Below are positions 57,967 to 64,000 of a stretch of 64,000 nt of DNA, piece by piece (positions within the stretch are counted from its first letter, which is position 1; each line of letters starts with the position of its first letter). The notes under the pieces were generated by a model. The model searched no databases, was not told the DNA's origin, and saw only the letters and a list, made by a program, of their open reading frames with translations. The stretch spans positions 285,699 to 349,698 of the forward strand of contig JAJEBF010000003.1 of the NCBI GenBank assembly GCA_022824025.1, read 5' to 3'. Source of the stretch: Caldilineaceae bacterium (lineage in GTDB: Bacteria; Chloroflexota; Anaerolineae; Caldilineales; Caldilineaceae). The position numbers and the translations under genes were made by a program.

Positions 57967-58878
57967 CTATTCCAGCGGACTGAGCCAGCGCTCGCCTTCT
58001 CGACCATCCGCCGCCCAGCCCTCCAACTGTCCGTCGTCAGAACGAATCTGATACCAGAAATATCCGTCCGCTGCCTGTGGTCCCGCCACAACCGTAAACG
58101 TCTCGTTGGTCGCGGCGCGAGCGACCACCGCAGAACCGATCCCGGGAAGGGCCCGCACAGTTAGTTCGCCATTCAGCGAAACCACGACTTGATCCCCAAC
58201 GATGGGTGAGCGGTCAACCGGGCGTGCCACACCCACCTGCGACGATATCCACGACTCTTCGCCCTGGCCTCCCGCAACCCACCCAACATTCCCCTGGTTA
58301 TCATCCACCCTCCACCAGATATATCCGTCCGCGCTCACTGGACCTTCCAGGACCATGATCCGCTTATCCTGGGCGACCAACGTGATGTTTTCCGACCTCA
58401 CCGTTGGCTGCTCGCGCATATTCAGCCCCCCAATGACGGTGATGCGGGCTTGCTCACCGATCGTCAGAGGGTTCCGAACGACAACTGTCGGAGTAGGCAA
58501 AGGGCTAGGTGTTTCGGTCGGGATCGGGTCAGGCGTGGACGGGGAGGTTGGCGTCGGCTGCTCCGGAATTGGGGTCTCCACGGCAGAAACTGCGGTGGGC
58601 GGCTCCCTGGTAGGAGTCGGTCGGGGTTGGAAGCTGCCGCAGGCCAGTATTGGGCCGACCCAAATCAAAGAGACCGCAAGCAGGGCAAGCGGCAAACCTC
58701 CTGTTGTCGCGGGTCGTTCAAGGACGGCAACCGTCGGCTCAGCTGTGCCGTAAGGCTTACAATGCGCGAACAGAGGAGCGTTCTGTGCGCAACGTCTGAA
58801 TGGACGTTCTCTCCACCTTTTGCAGGCGTGCTCCGTGCAGTACCTGAAAAGACCCTTCGTTTTCGAGCCAGTACCCAT
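57967..58878 (-). CDS. Membrane-anchored protein with two SH3-like domains
   Basis: A 303-residue protein. A Cys-rich, basic N-terminal segment is followed by one hydrophobic helix (LPLALLAVSLIWVGPILAC, about 62-80), a Pro/Thr-rich linker (about 85-130) and two consecutive SH3-type repeats, each with an N/T-MREQPTV or VRALPGIG strand and a closing WVAGG or WAADG. The ILAC segment resembles a lipobox, but the 60-residue leader before it is unusually long. The ATG overlaps the serA stop (TAATG), which supports the start and predicts coupled translation with serA. Confidence 0.78.
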   Translation of the reverse strand: MGTGSKTKGLFRYCTEHACKRWRERPFRRCAQNAPLFAHCKPYGTAEPTVAVLERPATTGGLPLALLAVSLIWVGPILACGSFQPRPTPTREPPTAVSAVETPIPEQPTPTSPSTPDPIPTETPSPLPTPTVVVRNPLTIGEQARITVIGGLNMREQPTVRSENITLVAQDKRIMVLEGPVSADGYIWWRVDDNQGNVGWVAGGQGEESWISSQVGVARPVDRSPIVGDQVVVSLNGELTVRALPGIGSAVVARAATNETFTVVAGPQAADGYFWYQIRSDDGQLEGWAADGREGERWLSPLE

Positions 58879-60479
58879 TACTCTTCGCGCAACTCAACAG
58901 CTTTCAGCCAGCGGATGTCGCGAAACTCCGCCAGCTCCTTCAAAACTTTGGGCGGCGTCTGCTCATCCGTGCCCAAAACCATGATCGCCTCGCCTCGCGG
59001 CGCCCTGCGGCCTACATGCATGAAGCTGATGTTCACGTCGGAACGCCCCAACAGTGTCCCTACTTTCCCAATGATACCCGGTCTGTCCGTATGTGAAGCC
59101 AGCAGCATATTTCCTGCCGCGGGAAACTCCACCCACAGATCATTGATTGCCACAATGGTTGGCTCATCCAGCAGCACAGTGCCCAATATTGTGCTGATTC
59201 CCCGTGCGCTGGTCATTCGAAGCGTTATCATACTCTCGTAGCGCTCGTGTTTGGGCATCTTTCGCTCGACAATCTCGATACCGCGCCGTTGTGCCATCAA
59301 CTCCGCGTTGACAAGATTGACTCGCTCCTCAACGACTTCGGAAAGGACGCCGCGAATGGCTGAAGCGACAATGTAGGCCATGTCAAACGCTGTAACGGGC
59401 CCATGACCTGTAATCTCAAGCCTTTGAATGCCCTGTTCATCGATCTGACGTAATAGCCGGCCCATTCGTTCCGCCAGGTTTATGTAAGGAATGACCGTAT
59501 TTAAGGCTGTGGGGGGAATGATCGGCGCATTTACCGCGTGAAGCGCCGGCCTGCCCTGCAAAATGTCGACGACCTGGAGGGCGACTTCCTCCGCCACCCG
59601 GTCCATTGCCTCCACAGTACTCGCGCCCAAATGTGGAGTAAGTATGATTCTGTCATCGCAGCGAAGCGGGCTGTTTTCTGGCAGCGGTTCGCTTTCAAAA
59701 ACGTCTAACGCTGCCCCCGCCAGATGCCCGCTCCTAACCGCGTCGGCCAGCGCCTGTTCGTCGATCACGCCGCCACGCGCCACATTCAGTACACGAGCCC
59801 CCTTCTTCATCTGCTTTAGTCTGCATCCGTCAATGATGTGTCGCGTTGACTCAGTCAAAGGTACGTGGATCGTGAGGAAATCGACCTGAGGCAACAACTC
59901 ATCAAGCGAAAGGAGCGTTACCTGCCTCTGGGTAGCATACTCCTGGCTGACAAAAGGGTCGTACGCATAAATCTGCATCCCGAGTGCGTGAGCAACCTGC
60001 AGGACTTCCTGCGCGATTCGTCCCAACCCGACGATGCCCAGCGCCTTTCCCCGAACTTCCGTCCCAACGAAAGAACCTCGATTCCACTGCTTGGATCTTA
60101 CATCCCGGTCGGCCTGCGGGATATTGCGGGCCAGCGCCATCAGCATAGCGATCGTGTGCTCCGCCGCGGCGATTGTATTTCCGGTCGGTGTGTTGACGAC
60201 CGTCACGCCAGCACGCGTTGCCGCTTCAACATCGATGTTGTCAACACCCGTGCCTGCCCGCCCGACCGCCTGTAATCGCTTGCCGCTGCAGATGAGGTCT
60301 GCCGTGACCTGCGTGCTGCTTCTGACGAGGAGCGCATGATAATCCGGAATCAGGGTCTTCAATTCCTCATGCGCCAAATCTGTCCGAATGTCGACTTCGA
60401 TGCCTTCCGTGTCCAGGAGCGGTTGCAGGCCATTCTCAGATAGCTTGTCGCTCACCAATACTTTGAAACTCTCTGGCAT
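58878..60479 (-). CDS. serA: D-3-phosphoglycerate dehydrogenase
   Basis: A 533-residue long-form SerA catalysing the first step of serine synthesis. The NAD site is LGIVGLGRIAQEV, the catalytic Arg lies in NVARGGVIDEQAL, the Glu nearby in FESEPLPENSPL and the catalytic His in ILTPHLGAST. The allosteric substrate-binding region follows (about 320-445), and a C-terminal ACT domain (SHTDRPGIIGKVGTLLGRSDV) completes the architecture common in Chloroflexota and Actinobacteria. The downstream SH3 gene is coupled by a TAATG overlap. ArgS is encoded 120 bases upstream on the same strand. Confidence 0.96.
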   Translation of the reverse strand: MPESFKVLVSDKLSENGLQPLLDTEGIEVDIRTDLAHEELKTLIPDYHALLVRSSTQVTADLICSGKRLQAVGRAGTGVDNIDVEAATRAGVTVVNTPTGNTIAAAEHTIAMLMALARNIPQADRDVRSKQWNRGSFVGTEVRGKALGIVGLGRIAQEVLQVAHALGMQIYAYDPFVSQEYATQRQVTLLSLDELLPQVDFLTIHVPLTESTRHIIDGCRLKQMKKGARVLNVARGGVIDEQALADAVRSGHLAGAALDVFESEPLPENSPLRCDDRIILTPHLGASTVEAMDRVAEEVALQVVDILQGRPALHAVNAPIIPPTALNTVIPYINLAERMGRLLRQIDEQGIQRLEITGHGPVTAFDMAYIVASAIRGVLSEVVEERVNLVNAELMAQRRGIEIVERKMPKHERYESMITLRMTSARGISTILGTVLLDEPTIVAINDLWVEFPAAGNMLLASHTDRPGIIGKVGTLLGRSDVNISFMHVGRRAPRGEAIMVLGTDEQTPPKVLKELAEFRDIRWLKAVELREE

Positions 60480-60599
60480 TACGCAAATCTCTATATGTGT
60501 CGCCCATGGGAACGCACCGCTGCCCTCTTGGATGCGCCTCCGAAAACCGATATCCGGGCTCCTGGTCGCTGATCTCTCTTTGGGCGTCTTGCGGAGCCG

Positions 60600-62330
60600 C
60601 TACATTTCTTCAGGCGCAGTCATCCCCATCAGTCTCAATACCCTTGACAAAGCCGTTCTCGCTGCCAGGATCAGAAGCAGCCTCGCCCGCGCCAGGTGTG
60701 GAGGAACTTCCGAATGAAGTACCTGACAGTTCTCGTAAAAGACACTGAACGTCTTGGTCAGGTCTTCGGCGTAGTAAGTAAGATTGTGCGGCGATAGCCT
60801 TTCAACGGCCAGCTCAATCTGTTCCTCCATTTCCAGCATTCGGCGAACGAGCGTTAACTCTGCCGGGTCGGTCAGAAGGGAGACGATCTCAGAGGCGTCC
60901 TCCGGCACTTCCTCCGCGTTCGGATACCCGCTTTGCGATGCTCTTTGGATAAGCGAACAGATGCGTGCATGCCCATATTGAACATAGAAGACGCGATTCT
61001 CGTTGCGGCGCTGCACGGCCAGACTCATATCGAAGTCAATGTTCCGCTCCGGGCCGGTCGTAAGCAGCATGAATCGTACGGCGTCGGGTCCTACCTCCTC
61101 CACAACCTCTCGCACTGTCAGAAAGTCCCCGGAGCGTTTGCTCATCTTCACTTCCTGTCCATCGCGAATCAGCTTGACCAGATTGTAGAGAAGTATCACC
61201 AAGCGGTCCGGATCCAAACCCAACGCCCGCATGACGGCGCCCATCCGGGGGATGTGCCCCTGATGGTCCACCGCCCATACATTGATCACCCGATCAAACT
61301 TGCGGCGGACAAACTTGTCGTAGTGGTAAGCGATGTCACTGGCGAAGTAGGTCGGCGCGCCGTTCGACCGAACAACAACCTCATCCTTTTCATTGCCGGG
61401 GTATTTACTGGCCAGGAACCATCGGGCTCCGTCACGTTTGATGACCTCACCCTTGCCGGCAAGATCATCGAGCAGACGATCAACGAGACCCTCGTCGTAA
61501 AGACTCTGCTCACTGAACCAACGGTCAAAAGTGACACCCAACTCGTCCAGCTCTTCCCGAATGTCGTTGACGACGATTTCACGCCCGAATTGACGCAATT
61601 CAGCAACCGCCTCTTCGCGATCCAGGTGTGCCAGACGGTCTCCCACCTGGTCTCTCACCAGTTTGGCGTAGTCGTGCAAATAGGCGCCGCGATACCCGCC
61701 CTCCGGAATCTCCAGACTCTGATCGGGCAGGCCGTCCTGCTCTTGGCACAACTGAAGGTAAGAGACATACAGACTCTCAACAAATAGCTGAATCTGCGTG
61801 CCCCCATCGTTAACGTAGAATTCGCGTTGCACCTCGTACCCAGCCGCCTCCAGCAGATTTGCCAGCGTGTCACCCAGGACCGCGTTGCGGCCGCCGCCGT
61901 AGTGGAGAGGCCCTGTGGGATTGGCGCTGACATACTCCACTTGCCACCGCTGCCCAGCGCCTTTGTCTATGGCGCCGAAGTCGTTCCCTTGTTCAATAAT
62001 TGACAGTACACTCTGCTGCAGCCAACGGTCATTAAGACGGACATTGATGAAGCCAGGCCCTGCCAGCTCGACACTGCCGACGAGCGCACCCGGCTCAATT
62101 TTCTCGGCGATGGCCTGGGCGATCTGGCGGGGATTGGCCCTTTCCCCCGTCGCTTTGCGAATTGCTGAGGCAGCCAGAAGCGCGACATTTGAGCTGTAGT
62201 CGCCGTGCTCAGGTTGATTAGGGCGCTGAATTTCGACAGAAGGAAAATCAATGGGGTGTAGGTCGCCGGACAGCTTTGCTGAGGCAATCGCTTCTGTTAC
62301 GATCTGCCGAATCTGGTCTCGAATCATCAC
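60600..62330 (-). CDS. argS: Arginyl-tRNA synthetase
   Basis: A 576-residue class I synthetase charging tRNA-Arg. The N-terminal Add1 domain (about 1-100) precedes the HIGH-like motif HYGG in SANPTGPLHYGGGRNAVLGD. The KMSK loop is present as VKMSKRSGDF, followed by VGPDAVRFMLL, and the anticodon-binding DALR domain closes the protein (LARARLLLILAARTALSRVL). All expected domains are complete. It sits between polA and serA on the same strand; an 81-base gap follows the polA stop. Confidence 0.97.
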   Translation of the reverse strand: MMIRDQIRQIVTEAIASAKLSGDLHPIDFPSVEIQRPNQPEHGDYSSNVALLAASAIRKATGERANPRQIAQAIAEKIEPGALVGSVELAGPGFINVRLNDRWLQQSVLSIIEQGNDFGAIDKGAGQRWQVEYVSANPTGPLHYGGGRNAVLGDTLANLLEAAGYEVQREFYVNDGGTQIQLFVESLYVSYLQLCQEQDGLPDQSLEIPEGGYRGAYLHDYAKLVRDQVGDRLAHLDREEAVAELRQFGREIVVNDIREELDELGVTFDRWFSEQSLYDEGLVDRLLDDLAGKGEVIKRDGARWFLASKYPGNEKDEVVVRSNGAPTYFASDIAYHYDKFVRRKFDRVINVWAVDHQGHIPRMGAVMRALGLDPDRLVILLYNLVKLIRDGQEVKMSKRSGDFLTVREVVEEVGPDAVRFMLLTTGPERNIDFDMSLAVQRRNENRVFYVQYGHARICSLIQRASQSGYPNAEEVPEDASEIVSLLTDPAELTLVRRMLEMEEQIELAVERLSPHNLTYYAEDLTKTFSVFYENCQVLHSEVPPHLARARLLLILAARTALSRVLRLMGMTAPEEM

Positions 62331-62410
62331 TTATGTCCTGAACTGCCGGCATTCGGCAAGGTGGTCTGCGCGGGATTCACTGAAACATGGTTGCTCGACT
62401 CGACGCCTTC

Positions 62411-64000
62411 TCATGTCAAGACTGCTTCCCGCTGCGGTAAGTCATCCATTTCGTACCAGTTCGGTCCTACCTCAATATCCACCTGCAGTGGAACGGTCAG
62501 TTTGAAGGCCGATTCCATTTCCTTGCGTACGATCGGCGCCACTGTTTCCACCTCCTCGCGGGGGACCTCCAAGACCAGTTCATCATGTACTTGCAGCAAC
62601 ATCCTGGATTCCAAGCCGCTGCCCTGGAGCCGCCTATGGAGGTTCCGCATGGCCAGCTTGGTGATGTCCGCGGCCGTCCCCTGTATCGGCGCGTTGATCG
62701 CCTGTCTTTCCAAGGCTTGTCTCTGATTGAAGGGAAGATTCCCTGACAGTTCATTGAACCAGCGCCTGCGCCCTAACAGAGTTTCCACGTATCCCTCTTG
62801 AACTGCGGTCCGAATCGTCTCATCAATGTATCGCCGAACGTTAGGGTAGGTGGCAAAGTACTGATCCAGGAACTGCTGGGCGTCTGCCGGCCCCATGTCT
62901 GTTCGGCTGCTGAGACCAAACGCGCTGACCCCGTAAATGGTCGCGAAGTTGATCGTCTTGCCCAGCCCGCGCTGCTCATACGTGACCTGGTCCAAGGCTA
63001 CGTCAAATAGACGTGACGCCGTGACCGCATGAATGTCCTGCCCTTGGCGAAACGCTTCCACCAGCAGTTCTTCTTCGGCAATGTGGGCCAAAATTCGCAA
63101 CTCCACCTGGCTGTAATCCGCGGCCAGCAGTACGCTTCCTTCGTCGGCCACAAAAGCTTTGCGAATTTCACGCCCCTGTTCTGTCCGGATGGGAATGTTC
63201 TGCAAATTCGGATTGCTGCTGCTGAGCCGGCCCGTGGACGAACCGGTCTGATTATAGCTGGTGTGGATTCGACCCGTTTCGGCATGAACAAGCTCGCCCA
63301 ACGCGTCAACGTAGGTGCCGCGCAGCTTCTCAAGTTGGCGCTGCTCGAAAAGCAACTCCAGAAACAGATTCTGGTCGGCGGACAGTTCTGCCTTCGAAGC
63401 CTTCAGCTTTTCCAACTCCCCGACCGCAGTGCTGACAAACCCCGATCGTGTCTTTCTCAGGCCTTTGGTCGGAAATCCCATCTCGCTGAACATTACTGTG
63501 CTGAGCTGCTGTGTGCTGCGAAGATTGAATTCGCGGCCAACAATCTCCTTCAGTGTGGTGTTGATCTCCTGCAATCTGTTCGCCAAACTCTTGGATAGGT
63601 CCGCCAAAAACTCGGAGTTCAGGCGAATGCCGGTCATCTCCATCCTGGCCAGAATCGGCAGCAAGGGCAGTTCGATCTCCTCGTAAAGCTGCCACATCCT
63701 TCCGCTTGTCTCCTTAAGCTTTGGCTCAAGCGCCTCCCACAAATGTAGGGTAACGTCCACATCCGCCCCGCAATAGGCAGTCACACGATCAATGTCAACC
63801 TCGGCAATCGAAATCTGCTTTCGACCTGAGCCAATCAACTCGGAAATCTCAGTCATCGTCCAGCCGAGTTCACTCTCGGCCTGGCTTTTCAGGCCAAGCG
63901 ACCTGCTTGCCGGATCAAGCAACCACGCAAGTGTCAGCGTATCGTGTATGGGCCCGTCTACCTTAAGGCCATGACGAAGGCACACCACCAGATCATACTT
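62411..64000 (-). CDS. polA: DNA polymerase I, C-terminal part (gene continues past right edge)
   Basis: The frame is open to the window edge, so only the last 529 or so codons are seen. A 3'-5' exonuclease-like region (YCGADVDVTLHLWEAL) is partly visible, with no clear active-site residues in what remains. The polymerase domain is intact: motif A LLAADYSQVELRILAHI, motif B RGLGKTINFATIYGVSAFG and motif C LQVHDELVLEVP. The 5' nuclease domain would lie beyond 64000. The stop lies 81 bases before the ArgS start. Confidence 0.97.
   Translation of the reverse strand, partial: KYDLVVCLRHGLKVDGPIHDTLTLAWLLDPASRSLGLKSQAESELGWTMTEISELIGSGRKQISIAEVDIDRVTAYCGADVDVTLHLWEALEPKLKETSGRMWQLYEEIELPLLPILARMEMTGIRLNSEFLADLSKSLANRLQEINTTLKEIVGREFNLRSTQQLSTVMFSEMGFPTKGLRKTRSGFVSTAVGELEKLKASKAELSADQNLFLELLFEQRQLEKLRGTYVDALGELVHAETGRIHTSYNQTGSSTGRLSSSNPNLQNIPIRTEQGREIRKAFVADEGSVLLAADYSQVELRILAHIAEEELLVEAFRQGQDIHAVTASRLFDVALDQVTYEQRGLGKTINFATIYGVSAFGLSSRTDMGPADAQQFLDQYFATYPNVRRYIDETIRTAVQEGYVETLLGRRRWFNELSGNLPFNQRQALERQAINAPIQGTAADITKLAMRNLHRRLQGSGLESRMLLQVHDELVLEVPREEVETVAPIVRKEMESAFKLTVPLQVDIEVGPNWYEMDDLPQREAVLT

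Overview
The window is a GC-rich bacterial chromosome segment. Several features suggest a Chloroflexota lineage, possibly close to the Caldilineaceae or marine/sponge-associated groups: Thr/Pro-rich linkers in secreted SH3 and LCP proteins, a CpXC zinc-ribbon protein, archaeal-flavoured genes (RIO kinase, PAC2, LysK-type hydrolase), and several phytanoyl-CoA dioxygenase (PhyH) paralogues beside a sulfatase. This placement is inferred from gene content; no rRNA or other phylogenetic marker was analysed.

Region 1 (1-5.0 kb, + strand): end of a membrane protein, a MenA-type prenyltransferase, a phytoene-dehydrogenase-like flavoprotein, a short unknown gene behind an apparently leaderless promoter, an alpha/beta hydrolase and a TPMT-like methyltransferase. 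Region 2 (5.1-15.3 kb, - strand): a tightly packed housekeeping run, transcribed as PHP/PolX protein, SH3 membrane protein, LigA, a helical unknown, a CpXC protein, CinA and an LCP ligase. The first three overlap by 4 bases each. The PolX and CinA proteins both carry degraded active sites in one domain. Region 3 (15.6-20.7 kb): a MalK-like ABC ATPase without partners, then a two-gene heterodimeric ABC exporter with one consensus and one degenerate ATP site.

Region 4 (20.7-46.6 kb) is accessory and catabolic. A 1-kb repeat-rich spacer leads to a strong promoter, a structured leader, three PhyH-family oxygenase genes (one fused to HEAT repeats) and an MFS transporter. Next come a DUF368/PopT lipid carrier transporter and a divergent operon of Gfo/Idh/MocA dehydrogenase, MFS transporter and a split UxaA-family lyase. 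These are followed by a sulfatase, a PdaC-like polysaccharide deacetylase, L-rhamnose mutarotase, an HpaI/RhmA-type aldolase, an Asp-box propeller, a methyltransferase, an M20 hydrolase, a homocysteine-methyltransferase-like protein with an altered zinc ligand, a sugar-binding lipoprotein, a fourth PhyH protein, an SDR dehydrogenase and a DUF985 cupin. Together they look like uptake, desulfation and non-phosphorylative breakdown of deoxy-sugars or sugar acids, plus oxidative tailoring of unknown small molecules.

Region 5 (47.2-64 kb): RIO kinase, a TgpA-like transglutaminase/DUF58 pair, an orphan PyrK-like protein, a methyltransferase, PAC2 protein and LysK-like hydrolase, an SH3 protein translationally coupled to SerA, ArgS, and the C-terminal part of DNA polymerase I running off the right edge.

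The best candidate for an undescribed system is the PhyH / PhyH-HEAT / PhyH / MFS cassette at 21.5-26.4 kb with its structured leader. No CRISPR array, rRNA, tRNA, transposase or phage gene was recognised.
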